NCBI RefSeq assembly: GCF_934632265.1
Contig: NZ_CAKTYH010000028.1
Coordinates: forward strand, 1 to 18,092
From: an uncultured Senegalimassilia sp.
GTDB lineage: Bacteria; Actinomycetota; Coriobacteriia; Coriobacteriales; Eggerthellaceae
DNA: 18,092 nt
Reading direction: 5' to 3'
Below the pieces are notes generated by a model. That model searched no databases. It was not told where the DNA came from and was given only the letters and a program-made list of their open reading frames with translations. A program made the position numbers and the translations under genes. Of this stretch, positions 1-9,800 are shown piece by piece (positions within the stretch are counted from its first letter, which is position 1; each line of letters opens with the position of its first letter).

Positions 1-437
1 ATGGGCGCGCCGGCGAACAGCAGCGACAGCACCGCCGCCGCGCCGCACGCGACGCCGGGCACGGTGCCGCATTCGGCCGCCACGGTGTAGAGCGCCACCA
101 GCGGCCCGACCACCGTCATGGAGAAGCCCGAGAACCTGACCTGCAGGGCCAAGAAGATGACCAGGCAAGCGACGAACACGGGAAGCGGGAAGCGACGGCG
201 CAGGAACAGCGGCACCACCGTCATGCCCAGGCCCACGAACACCTGCAGGTCGGGCACCACGTTGACCATGCCGAGATATTGGCGCAGCGCCAGGTCGGGA
301 ATGATGATCGACGATGCGGTGAGCATGAGCTGCATGCAGCCGACGGCGAACGCAGCCAGCGCCACCGCAGCATCGACCAGCCAGTCGCGCACCGTCATGT
401 CGCGATATGTCATAAGAAGGTTATCCATGCCGTCCAT
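1..437 (-). CDS. Sensor histidine kinase, N-terminal membrane region (partial)
   Basis: I read this frame directly from the reverse complement: it is open from an ATG at 437 to the window edge, giving about 145 residues with no stop. The protein starts with a short polar stretch ending in VRDWLVDAA and then has several hydrophobic segments separated by an arginine-rich turn (LRRRFPLPVF), followed by a hydrophobic stretch ending VVGPLVALYTVAAE. This layout, with the RRxPL turn and the PLVALYTVA segment, is typical of the membrane domain of actinobacterial NarL-type sensor kinases. The kinase domain would lie outside the window, so the assignment rests on the membrane domain alone. A GGGA sits 5 nt before the ATG at 437; ATGs at 428 and 413 are alternatives. 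It could instead be another integral membrane protein. Confidence 0.65.
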   Translation of the reverse strand, partial: MDGMDNLLMTYRDMTVRDWLVDAAVALAAFAVGCMQLMLTASSIIIPDLALRQYLGMVNVVPDLQVFVGLGMTVVPLFLRRRFPLPVFVACLVIFLALQVRFSGFSMTVVGPLVALYTVAAECGTVPGVACGAAAVLSLLFAGAP

Positions 438-702
438 GGTATCCCGAGCGCGCCGCGCGCGCCATACGCCGCCAGGGGTAATCGCGCAGATGCAGGGCGC
501 GGAGAACCTTAAAGTTCTGGGCGCTTTTGGAGGAGATGGGGCCCTTCGCGCGAATGGTGACCTGGGGTTATGCCGAGAGGCGGCCCGGATTAGCCCTTGA
601 AACCGCCCAGAACCCCGAAAGCATGTCAATTTCAAGGCCGAAAAGCTGCGAAACAGCCCAGAACCCCGGGACTGTGACGGGCATGCAGGCGCGAGTGTGC
701 AG
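438..702. other. Intergenic region with GTTCTGGGC motifs
   Basis: No gene is supported here. The 13-mer GCCCAGAACCCCG occurs at 605-617 and again at 656-668, 51 bp apart. An inverted copy of its core, GTTCTGGGCG, lies at 514-523. A TTGACA on the minus strand (624-629) has no -10 hexamer at a proper distance, so I do not call it a promoter. The stretch 635-668 also resembles one end of the 223-bp repeat elements described below. Confidence 0.5.
604..668 (+). repeat. 13-bp direct repeat; possible degenerate end of the 223-bp repeat family
   Basis: Two exact copies of GCCCAGAACCCCG (605-617 and 656-668) are seen. The 12-mer CGCCCAGAACCC at 604-615 is also the outer end of the second repeat element (reverse complement of 17142-17153). 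Upstream of the second copy, GGCCGAAAAGCT at 636-647 matches the sub-terminal GGCGAAAAGCT of that element, if about 10 nt is missing between the two parts. That the region is a decayed fragment of the element is an inference. Confidence 0.45.
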
Positions 703-2181
703 TTAAGCCGCGCCCAGGTCCTCGGTCACGGCTTTGCCGGCGAGGATGCCGAAGGCGCCGTTGGTGGTCAGGCTCTCGCCGCCGCCTTGCGCGGCGGCCC
801 CGCAGCAGTACACGCCCGCGATGGCCTTGCCGCTGACGTCGAGCAGGCGCCCGCCGCCGTCGACCACCGCGCCGCCTCGCGTACGGAAGCGCACGGGGAA
901 CTGCTTGAGCGCGTAATACGGCGGCTTGAGGTTCTCCAAGAACTGCTTGCGCCCGAAATCGGAGTCCTTGCCGGCCTCCACCATGCTGGTGAAGCGGTCG
1001 ATGGTCTTGCCCAACACGTCCTCGGACACGCCCATGCCCGACGCCAGCTTCTCCACCGTGTCGCACGGCCCGACCAGGCGCGATGCGTGCTTCGCCGTCA
1101 CCTGCGCCGCGCTGCGCGCCTGCCCGCTCTCCGAGATGCTGCTATCGAAGATGGTCCAGAAATAGCCGCGCTCCTCGGTGAAGCACGCCGCGCACAGGCT
1201 GCGCATGTAGTCCTCGTTGGCGAAGCGGTTGCCCTGCGCGTCCACCACAAGCGTGGGCGCGAACATGCTCCACGCCGCCGCCGGCGGAAGATCGCTGGTC
1301 ACCGAGGGGGTCACGCTCATGTCGCTGAGCTGCGCGCCGAGCGCCTGGCACAGCTTGTGCCCCTCCCCCATGGACGCGGCGGTGTAGCAGCCGATGCGCT
1401 CCCATGCCGGCAGGTAGTCGCGCATGAGCGCCTGGTTGCTGGCGAACCCGCCCGTGGCCACCACCACGGCGCGGGCATGGACGTCGGCAACACCGGACTG
1501 GTCCTTCTTGGCGGTGGAGAAGCGCACGCCGCATACCTTACCCTCCTCGTCCAGGATGAACCCGGTGGCACGGTAGCCGGTGGAGAACTGCACGCCCTTC
1601 GCCGCCAGCTTGTCGCGCAGCGGCATCATGATGCTCTCCGTGTCGCCGATGCCGTTTTTCGGGAGCACGCGGCGACGGTTCGCCTCGTTGGCGGAATAGC
1701 TGGCGGGGTCGGCGAACTGCGCGCCGTACGAGCTTTTCATGCGGTCGACCCACTCGGGCGCCGCGTAGAACAGGCGTTTCGCGAAATCAAGGTCGGTCAC
1801 GCCGGCGCTCTTCAGCTGCTCCTTGCGCTCGGGCCACACGTCGTCGCAGGTCTCGGTGATGCCCGCGTCCTTCTGCAGCTGGCTGCCGCACACCTCCATG
1901 ACGGCGTTGGACTCGTAGCTTTCGCCGCCCAGCACGTCCAGCTTCTCGGCCACCATGACCGACAGCCCGGCCTCGGCGGGGTCCATGGCAGCCGAAAGGC
2001 CCGCCATGCCGCTGCCCAGGATGAGCACGTCAACCGACGCGGAGAACGACACCTGGGGCTGCCCGAGCACGCCCGTCCCCTCGGCCGAGGGGACCACGGC
2101 GGAGCTGCACGAAGACAGCAGGGGCACGGCGGCGAAGGCGGCGGAGGCGCCGACCAGCTTGAAAAAATCGCGGCGTTTCAT
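703..2181 (-). CDS. Tat-exported FAD-dependent reductase lipoprotein (fumarate reductase/succinate dehydrogenase flavoprotein family)
   Basis: The protein begins MKRRDFFKLVG, a twin-arginine motif, followed by a hydrophobic stretch and a lipobox-like LLSSC, so it is probably a Tat-exported lipoprotein. After a short linker comes the dinucleotide-binding fold VDVLILGSGMAG and then LGGES, as in FAD_binding_2 proteins. The C-terminal end has the usual FAD-closing segment (GVYCCGAAAQGGGES, then FGILAGKAV). The family's electron partner is typically a cytochrome or quinol module; none is encoded here. I do not see the histidines expected of a genuine fumarate reductase in the C-terminal glycine-rich motif, so the substrate is unknown. 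I chose the ATG at 2181 because GAAAGAG lies 10 nt upstream; the ATG at 2190 would leave only 1 nt. It lies upstream of the partial sensor gene on the same strand. Confidence 0.88.
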   Translation of the reverse strand: MKRRDFFKLVGASAAFAAVPLLSSCSSAVVPSAEGTGVLGQPQVSFSASVDVLILGSGMAGLSAAMDPAEAGLSVMVAEKLDVLGGESYESNAVMEVCGSQLQKDAGITETCDDVWPERKEQLKSAGVTDLDFAKRLFYAAPEWVDRMKSSYGAQFADPASYSANEANRRRVLPKNGIGDTESIMMPLRDKLAAKGVQFSTGYRATGFILDEEGKVCGVRFSTAKKDQSGVADVHARAVVVATGGFASNQALMRDYLPAWERIGCYTAASMGEGHKLCQALGAQLSDMSVTPSVTSDLPPAAAWSMFAPTLVVDAQGNRFANEDYMRSLCAACFTEERGYFWTIFDSSISESGQARSAAQVTAKHASRLVGPCDTVEKLASGMGVSEDVLGKTIDRFTSMVEAGKDSDFGRKQFLENLKPPYYALKQFPVRFRTRGGAVVDGGGRLLDVSGKAIAGVYCCGAAAQGGGESLTTNGAFGILAGKAVTEDLGAA

Positions 2182-2507
2182 GTGCGGCATGCTCTTTCAC
2201 TAGATGGCGAAGGGACGGCGCCCGCCGCCGTGCAACCGGCAGTGGGCACCGTCCCCCATTTCGATATCGCAGCCATGGTAACGCACGCGCCGCACGCGCG
2301 GCCGGCCATTCGGCGCGCGCCACATCTTCTCGATATGCGGCGCGCCGGCGGGCGGAAACCCCGGCAGAGGCGGGCGAGTAGGCAGCCGACGGAAACACCC
2401 GACGGAAGTTGCGGCGCCGCGCGCCTTTTCGCCAGCGTGCCCACGGGACACCGGCAAAAGCCACGCCGTTTCCCTCACCGCCCCGCGGCGCGCCGGCGGG
2501 CGCTTCC
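2182..2507. other. Intergenic region between nadE and the flavoprotein gene
   Basis: No gene or clear promoter is supported in this 326-bp GC-rich gap. CCGACGGAA occurs twice (2386-2394 and 2399-2407). A GC-only imperfect hairpin directly follows the nadE stop (about 2484-2508) but has no T-tract, so it is at best a weak minus-strand terminator. A plus-strand hairpin with four Ts (2413-2429) has no upstream plus-strand gene to serve. Confidence 0.4.
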
Positions 2508-3326
2508 CTATTCGTAGAACTTGGTGTCGGGATACGGCGGCTCGAGGGCGCGCTTGAAAGCTTGCGAGCGCACCTTCGCCAGCACGCGCTCGACGTCGGC
2601 GCGGTTGAACCCGGCCTCCACCAGGCCGTCCTCGCTGACGCCGTGCTCGAAATGCGCGATGAGCATGCGGTCGAGCGTGGGGTAGTCGATGCCCATGGAC
2701 TTCTCGTCCTCCTGACCGGGCGCGAGCTCGGCGCTGGGCGGCTTGACCAGCACGTGCTCGGGGATGGGCGGCACCTGGCCGTCGCGCTCGGCGCGCTCGT
2801 TGCGCCAGCGCGCGATGGCGTACACGTCGGTCTTGTACAGGCCGCCGATGGGGGCGAACGCGCCGGCCGTGTCGCCGTAGAGCGTGGAGTAGCCCATCAT
2901 GGACTCGCTGCGGTTGCCCGTGTTCACGAGCATCCAGTCGTTGGCGTTGGAAAGCGCCATGAGCACCACGGTGCGGCAGCGCGCCTGCGTGTTCTCCGAC
3001 GCCGTGCCCGCAAGCCTGCCGCAGCCCGAGCGGCGCAGCACCGCCTCGAACGCCTCGAACGGCTCGCAGATGGACACGACGTGCGTCTCGATTCCCAGGT
3101 TGTCCGCCAGCTCGCGCGCGTCGTCCAGGGAATGCTCCGTGGAATAGGGCCCGGGAAGCATGACGCCGCGCACATGGTCGGGGCCGAACACGTCGGCGCA
3201 CATGACGGCGATGACGCTTGAATCGATGCCACCGGAAAGCCCCACCACCATATCGGTGAAGCCGGCGCCCTCCGCATAGGCGCGCAGCGCGTCGACGCAC
3301 GCCTCGTACATATCGTTCGCTCGCAT
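2508..3326 (-). CDS. nadE: NAD synthetase (synthetase domain only)
   Basis: NadE makes NAD from deamido-NAD, ATP and an amide donor, the last step of NAD synthesis in the cytoplasm. The ATP-pyrophosphatase P-loop SGGIDSS is at residues 31-37, NTGNRSE at 134-140, and the segment GAFAPIGGLYKTDVY follows at about 154-168, with PPSAEL at 195-200. The protein has 272 residues and no N-terminal nitrilase-type glutaminase domain, so it should use free ammonia or ammonia supplied by a separate protein. AAAGGA lies 7 nt before the ATG at 3326, which fixes the start. A good promoter is at 3392-3420. No other NAD-pathway gene is adjacent. Confidence 0.95.
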   Translation of the reverse strand: MRANDMYEACVDALRAYAEGAGFTDMVVGLSGGIDSSVIAVMCADVFGPDHVRGVMLPGPYSTEHSLDDARELADNLGIETHVVSICEPFEAFEAVLRRSGCGRLAGTASENTQARCRTVVLMALSNANDWMLVNTGNRSESMMGYSTLYGDTAGAFAPIGGLYKTDVYAIARWRNERAERDGQVPPIPEHVLVKPPSAELAPGQEDEKSMGIDYPTLDRMLIAHFEHGVSEDGLVEAGFNRADVERVLAKVRSQAFKRALEPPYPDTKFYE

Positions 3327-3391
3327 ACAGCTGTCCTTTCAGCACAAGCGGGATTCCTTCGGATACGAGTATGCCCAAGCAGTGTTTCAAG

Positions 3392-3420
3392 GTTATTGCC
3401 AGCACGCAACAGCTTGGCAA
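3392..3420 (-). promoter_or_regulatory. Candidate sigma-70-type promoter for nadE
   Basis: On the minus strand, TTGCCA (3415-3420, 5 of 6 to TTGACA) is followed by a 17-nt spacer and AATAAC (3392-3397, 4 of 6 to TATAAT). Transcription would start near 3385, about 58 nt before the nadE ATG. The call rests on sequence match only. Confidence 0.5.
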
Positions 3421-3509
3421 CCGGTCGAAACGCGCGACCAGCGAACCCGGGACGGCGGGCGGGCGGGCAGGCGGGCGCACGAGTTCCCGTTCACCCTGCG
3501 CCGGGCCAG

Positions 3510-3732
3510 GGAAGGTTTTTCCTCCGCCGTGCCACAAAACGCGAGTTTTCCGAATGTTAGACGTACGCTATCTTCCGAGATTGTAACGACCGCATGGTAT
3601 TCCGCAATAAACGACCGCCTATCATCACATCGGCGGCATCCTGTACCCGAAATCGCCCCTGCAGATTCGGAAAACTCGCATTCTCTGCCATGATTTGGCG
3701 AAAAGCCTCCGCCCTGTCCGCCAATCGCCCAG
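3510..3732 (+). repeat. 223-bp interspersed palindromic repeat element, copy A
   Basis: This intergenic segment aligns without gaps over its full length to the reverse complement of 17147-17369, 180 of 223 positions identical by hand count. Inside it GCGAGTTTTCCGAA (3541-3554) and its perfect reverse complement TTCGGAAAACTCGC (3666-3679) bound a 111-bp core; the sequence outside both arms is also roughly inverted-repeat (GAAGG..TTTT on one side, AAAAGCCTC on the other). There is no transposase. Codon-by-codon comparison of the open frames in the two copies shows mostly amino-acid-changing differences, which argues against a protein. It lies between the nadE promoter and the adhesin terminator. 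It resembles ERIC or MITE elements in kind, not in sequence. Confidence 0.85.
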
Positions 3733-3762
3733 GACTCGCGGACCGAATGCGCCACGGCGCGC

Positions 3763-3793
3763 AAAAAGCGGCGCGCCCTGAAGGACGCGCCGC
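3763..3793 (-). terminator. Rho-independent terminator of the surface-protein operon
   Basis: Read on the minus strand, GCGGCGCG (3786-3793) and CGCGCCGC (3768-3775) form an 8-bp GC stem with a 10-nt loop, directly followed by TTTTT (3763-3767). It lies about 70 nt after the stop codon of the adhesin gene and is the clearest terminator in the window. Confidence 0.9.
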
Positions 3794-3860
3794 TCGTGGA
3801 ACCTTGCTTGCCGGCCTGCTATGCGGGCCGTTGCCGTCTAGGACCTACCAGGCCCGGCCG

Positions 3861-6800
3861 TTAGCGCTTGCGGCGCGTTGCGGCTGCTATGCCGGCGAAC
3901 GCTGCTGCTGCCAGGGCGAACGCGGCCACGGCCGCCAGCGGGGCCACGGGCAGCTGGTCGCCCGTTTGCGAGAGCTTGCCCGCCGTCTTGCCCGCGGTCT
4001 TGCCTTCCTCGCGCTGGACCTGCTTCTTCTCCGCGATCTCCTTGTTCGTGTAGTCCACCAGGGTCAGCTGGCTGCCGGAGGCGTAGGAGTTCAGGATGTT
4101 CTCGCCCCATGCGCCGTCGACGAGCTGGACGGCGCCGCGCTCGTCGAGCATGACGGTGACGTCGCCGGCCTTCGCGAAGCCCTCGGGCGCCTCGGCCTCG
4201 TAGAGCACGTAGGCCGTATTGGCCTTCAGGCCCGTGAGCACCTGACCCGCGCCGGTGCTGACCCACTCCTTGATGGGGTCGGTGCCATCGGCCAGGCGCA
4301 CGCCCAGCTTCGCGCCGGCCAGGCCGGTGCGCGCGGAATTCACCTTCGCCACGGTCATCTCGAGCGCCTTGTCGGTGACGGGCTTGGCGCCGTCGCCGAA
4401 CTCGATGACGGTGCCGGCATCGTAGAGCTCGCCCTTGCTGCCGTCAGCGTACACCAGCTGGTACTTGCTCTCGGCGCCCTTCCCCACGCGATCGATGTGG
4501 AAGTGCTGCATGGGCGTGTCCGAGAGCGCGTAGCCCTGCGGCGCGGAGATCTCGGCGAACCAGTAATCGACGCCCTCCGAGATGACCTCGGCGCTGCCGG
4601 CGCCCGTCAGGAAGGTCATGTGGCCGTCCTTGTCGCTGGTCGCCTTCGCCACCAGCACGTCGCCGGAATCGCTTGCGCGATACAGCCCGTAGACCGCGCC
4701 TGCCAGCGGTTTGCCCGCATCGGCCGCATCGACCTTCGTCAGGCCCAGCTGGATGGGTTTGACGTGGTTGGTGATGGTGGGATGCGCGACCGAATCGCCC
4801 ATCGCGTCGTACTTCGTCCCCGCCACGCCGTTGGTGGCGTCCTGGGCGCTTGCGTACTTGACGTAGTACTGCTCGGTCACCTTCATGTCAGGGCCGATGC
4901 TGACGAAGAACTTGATCACCTCGGTGGAGTACTCGACCGTCGGGTCCTTAGAAGCCGCGGAGCCTGCGCCCTCGTCTCCCGCGAACACCTCGCGCACCGT
5001 GAACGAGTAGAACCCGGGGGAAGTCTTGACGATGGCGCACGGCTGCATGTCCGGGCCCACCACGCCGGTCCCCTGATCGACCGCCGCGCGGTCGAAGTCG
5101 ATCGACCCGACTTCCTCATCGGCATAGGCGCCGTTGCTCGCCGTGGCGATCACCGCGCCCGTCTGGTCGTCGATCAGCTGGAAGGTGAACTCGCCGCTCT
5201 GCAGCGCGCGTCCCACCATCTCCTTCGTGATCTTCGGGTCCACGTAGCACACCTTGTCGGCCTCCGGGGCCGGCGCGGAGATGGAGCGCACCGAGTAGCC
5301 GCTCAGCGCGAACTCGGCCTCCTCGATCTCGTGCGTGTTGACCATCGTGAACGAATAGGTGCCGTCGCCGTTGTCGATGCCGGACACCGCGGACGTGTAG
5401 CCCTCGGGAACCTCGGCCTCGCGCACGGTGTACTTGATGGCCTTGCCATCCGCGTTGGCGGTCAGGCCCGTCCAACCGGCAGCCCAGCCGTTCGACTCGT
5501 CGAGCACCTTATCCTCGGCGCCCTCGACCGGCACCGTCTGCCCATCGGCGTTCACGTAGCACAGCTGCGCGGTCACCGAAGCGGGACGCAGGCCGTCGAT
5601 GTCATCCTCGTCGCTCCACACCTTGGACACGTTGATATCGACCGTCTTCAGCTCATGAGCGTTCGTCAACGTGAACGAATAGACGCCGTCCACCATGCCG
5701 CCGGAAACCGTTGCCGTATAGCCCTCGGGCACGTTCGCCTCCTGCACGGTGTAGGAGATCTCGTTGCCGTCAGCGTCGCTCACCGCAAGGTCGTTCCAGG
5801 TAAACGCCCAGTTATTAGCCTGGGAAAGCTCCACCGACTTGCCGGGGACCGCCACCTGGTTGCCCTGCGCGTCGACCAGGTACAGCTGCGCCGTCACGGA
5901 ATCCGGGCGCATGTTGTCGGCGTTGCCGCCGTCGGCCCACACCTTCGCCACGCTCACGCTCGTGCGCTTCTCGGCGGTGTTCGTGAGGGTGAACGAATAG
6001 CTGCCGTCGGCCGCCTTCGTCACGCTCGACGTGTAGCCGGCGGGAACGTCGACCTCTTGCACGGAGTACTCCACATCGCGGCCGGCATCCTTCGCGGGCA
6101 GGTTATCCCACGACGCCGTCCAGCCATGGGCTTCATCGAGCGTTGCCGTGTAACCGGCCATGGCGCTCGTCTGGCCCGCCACCGTGCGATACAGCTGCGC
6201 GGTGACGGCCGGATGCACGCCGGACTGCGGATTGCCCGCGGAATCCTTCCATTCCTTATGCACGCTCACCGAAGTGGTAGCCGTGGTGTGCGCGTTCACC
6301 AGGGTGAAGCCCTCGGCAGCACTGCCCATCAGCGAAGAGGTGTAGCCCTCGGGAACATCGGCTTCCGCGACCGTGTACTCGATGGCCTTGCCGTCGGCGA
6401 TGGTGGGCAGGTCGGTCCACTGATGAGCCCACGCGTTCTGGGCGCTCAGCTTCGCCTCGGCCACGACCTGGCCGTTTGCCAGCAGCTGCGCGGTCACCTC
6501 GGCGGGGCGCAGGCCGTCCTGGTCGTTGCCGTCGTTCCAGACCTTCTTCACGCCGATGGCCGTGGTCTTGACCGCGTGCGAGTTCGTGATGGTGAAGCCG
6601 AAGGAAGCGTTGCCGGTCACGACGGACGTGTAGCCCTCGGGCGCGTCGACCTCGGCGACCGTGTACTCGATGGCCTTGCCGTTAGCCAGCTTGGGCAGGT
6701 CGCCCCATGCATGCTTCCACTCGTTGGCTGCGCTCAGCTCGACGGGCTGGCCCGTTGCCACGCCGTCGGCGTACAGCTGGACCTTAACCGACGCGGGGCG

Positions 6801-9800
6801 CATGCCGTCGGCGTTGTCGGCGTCGTCCCATACCTTCTTCACGTTGACGGCGGTCGACTCGGTCTCGTGCTTGTTGGTCAGCGTGTACGAGAACGTGCCC
6901 TTCTCGCCGGCGTTCTCGGACACCTCGCAGGTGTAACCCGCGGGCACGTCAACCTCGGCGACCGTGTATTTGACGGCGTTGCCGCCCTTCTTCGCGTCAA
7001 GGCCGGCCCACTCGTGGCTCCATTCGTTGGCCGCGCTCAGCTCGACCGGATCGCCCACCGACACGCCGTCGGCGTACAGCTGCACCTTCACCGACGCAGG
7101 GCGCAGGCCGTCCTGGTCGTTAGAGTCGTCCCAAGCCTTCGCCACCTTGACGGAGGTCTTGCCCGCCTCGTGCGTGTTCGTCAGCTTGTACGAGAACGCG
7201 CCGCTCTCGCCGGCGTTCTCGGAGATCGCGCAGGTGTAGCCCGCGGGAACGTCCGCTTCCTTGACGGTGTAGGCGATCTGCTTGCCGCCCTCGTTCGCCG
7301 GCAGGTTCGTCCAGCTTCCCTTCCAGCCGCTATCGGCGTTCAGGGCGATCTCGTAGCTGCTCATGGCAACGGCCTCGCCGCCGTCGACGGAGCGGTACAG
7401 CTGCACCTGGACGGAATCGGGGCGCAGGCCGTCCTGATCGTCGCCGTCAGCCCATTCCTTGCTCACGGACACGGAGGTCTTCGCCTGCACGTGCTTGTTG
7501 GCGAGCGTGTACGAGAACGTCCCGTTCTCCTTCGCCAAGCCGCCGGTCACGAGGGGCGTGTAACCCTCGGGGACGTTAGCCTCGCGCACGGTGTAGGTGA
7601 TGTCCTTGCCGCCGGCCTTCTTCGCCAGGTTATCCCACGTGAAGGTCCAGTTGTTCGCCGCGTCCAGCGTGACGGTCTTGCCCGTTGCCGCGCCGTCGGC
7701 AAACAGCTCCACCTCGACGGAACCGGGGCGCAGGCCGTCGGCGTTATCGGCGTCATCCCAGACCTTGGTCACGCCGACCTGCGTGGTTTCAACGGCATGC
7801 GTGTTCGTCAACGTGAAGACGTAGTTGCCGCTCTCATCCACGGCAGTTTCGACCGAGCCCGTGTAGCCATCGACCTTCGCCTCGCTGATCGAGTACGTGT
7901 ACTTGCCGCTCTTACCGTAGACCGGCTGCTTATCCAGCGTTGCGGTCCAATTGTTCTCGGCGGAAAGCTTCAGAGTTGCCACGATGGTCTTGGCGGCGCT
8001 GCCTCCCTCGGAGCGCAGCACGTCCACGGACACCTGCCCGGGGCGCACGCCGTCCTGGTCGTCGACGTCTTGCCACGCCTTGGCAACGCTCAGGTTCACC
8101 ACCGACGGGGCGTGCGAGTTCTTCAACGTGAACGCATAGCTCACGTTGCCGTTGGCATCCTTGCTGGAGGAACTTTCAACGGTGCCCTTGTACCCGCTGA
8201 CCGCATCTTCCACAACGGTGTAGGTGTATTGGTTGCCATTCGCGTCCGTAGTGGGCAGACCTTTTACGCTTGCCTTCCACTGGTTGTCGGCGTTCAGCGT
8301 GATCGAGTCGACCTGCTCAGATGCGCCGCCCTCGACGCTGCGCATGACGCGCGCCGTCACAGCGCTCGGGCGCACCTGATCGATGTTGTCGTTGTCGTCC
8401 CACACCTTGGCGATGGAGATCTCCACCTCGGGCTTGTGCTGGTTCACGATGGTGAAGCCCGCAGCCGCGCTGCCGGTCACGGTGGAATCGTAGCCTGCGA
8501 CCTGCGTGAGCTCCTTCACCGTATAGTCGATGGCGTTGCCGGACTCATCGTTCACCGGCAGGTTGGCCCACTTGTGGCTCCAGCTGTTGTCGGCGCTCAG
8601 CGTCACCGGATCGCCCGACGCCTTGCCGTTCGCATACAGCTGCACCTGCACGCCGTCATGGCTGACGGAGGTCTCGGCGTTGCCTTTCGAGTCGAGCCAC
8701 GTCTTGTTCACGGAAACGGAGGTGGTGGCAGGCTTGCTATCATCGAACTTGCCGTGGAAGGGGCGGGTATGCGTCTCGCCGGACACGTTGATGTTCTCGC
8801 CGATGAACGTGCCACACGAATTGCCCGTCAGGTTGATGGTGGCACCGGGCGCCAAGATGGAGCTGACCATGCCCTTTGCGGAGACGGTTTTGCCGTTCGC
8901 GTTCGTGAAGTTCCACAGCACGTAGCCCGTGTCGGCGTCGTTCTCGCCAAGACCGGCGTTCTGGCCGTCGCCGGTCTTCAGCCACACCTGGTCGGGAATG
9001 GGCGCATCGGCGCCTTTGCAGTCCACGTTGATGACCAACGCGGCGGAGCCGTCAAGCGGCAGGCCCTTGATATAGATGGGGTTGCCGTTGCTCGTCAGAT
9101 CGGAAAGCGGCAGGGTCAAATACGCGCAGCCCTTGCCCTGCGTGTACGTGATGCTCTTGCTGTTCTGATCGGCGAAGTCGTATGTAGCCCCAGCGGTTTC
9201 GTGTGCCGCAAGGGAGTTCGACAGCTGCGAGGTCTCAGCCTTCACGGCGTTCATGTCGATGAAGGGCGCGTTGGCGGTGTCCAGGTCCTGCGCCACGGTG
9301 CGCGGGAACTGCACTTCAGTGCCAGACGTGTTCTTGTTAGCGTAGTTGATCACCTGGTTGCCGTTTGTGTTTTTCGCGAACAGGTTGAAGCTAGAGGTGT
9401 TGCCGCCGAACACGATCGCCTGATTGGAATAAGACTGATCAGCGAAGCGGGGGCAGGTGCTCTGATAGTCCTGGATATAGCTCAACGTGGAATGGCCGTA
9501 GATCTGATAAAAATCGGATTTGATGCCGAAGTCCTGCAAGCCATACACGTGGTTCGCCAAAATGTTGCCGTAGATGTGGCTGCTCGAGGTCAGGGTATCG
9601 AACGCCACCAAATGGAAGCTGCCGGCGATGCCGAGCGCATTACCCGAGCCGTCCTTGCCCGTGTCGCGATACGCGTTCCACGCGCTGGACGTGAATCCGT
9701 TCGACGAATCGATGGCGATGAAGCTCACGTCGCCGTTGTTCCAATACGTGCCCGTGGACAGCTGATCGCTTCCGCCCTCGCCGGCGATGGCCGCGGATGC

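Noticed and set aside
118..600. A 160-codon plus-strand frame near the left edge.
   Set aside because: It is antisense to the membrane part of the sensor kinase and then runs through the intergenic repeats; its product is Arg/Ser/Ala-rich and protein-like features are missing.
2413..2429. A plus-strand hairpin GGCGC-CGC-GCGCC followed by TTTT.
   Set aside because: There is no plus-strand gene upstream for it to terminate, and GC-rich DNA makes such hairpins common.
697..2517. A 606-codon plus-strand frame opposite the flavoprotein gene.
   Set aside because: It is antisense to a gene with clear FAD and Tat motifs and has His/Arg/Ala-rich shadow composition.
3594..3764. Short open frames inside both repeat elements sharing FGKLAFSAMI.
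   Set aside because: Differences between the copies mostly change the amino acid, the frames are open on both strands, and they lack ribosome sites; the similarity is that of the repeat DNA.
5328..8729. Regularly spaced repeats that could suggest a CRISPR array or noncoding tandem repeat.
   Set aside because: The spacing of about 290-325 bp and conservation pattern follow Cna_B protein domains; there are no short identical repeats with unique spacers.
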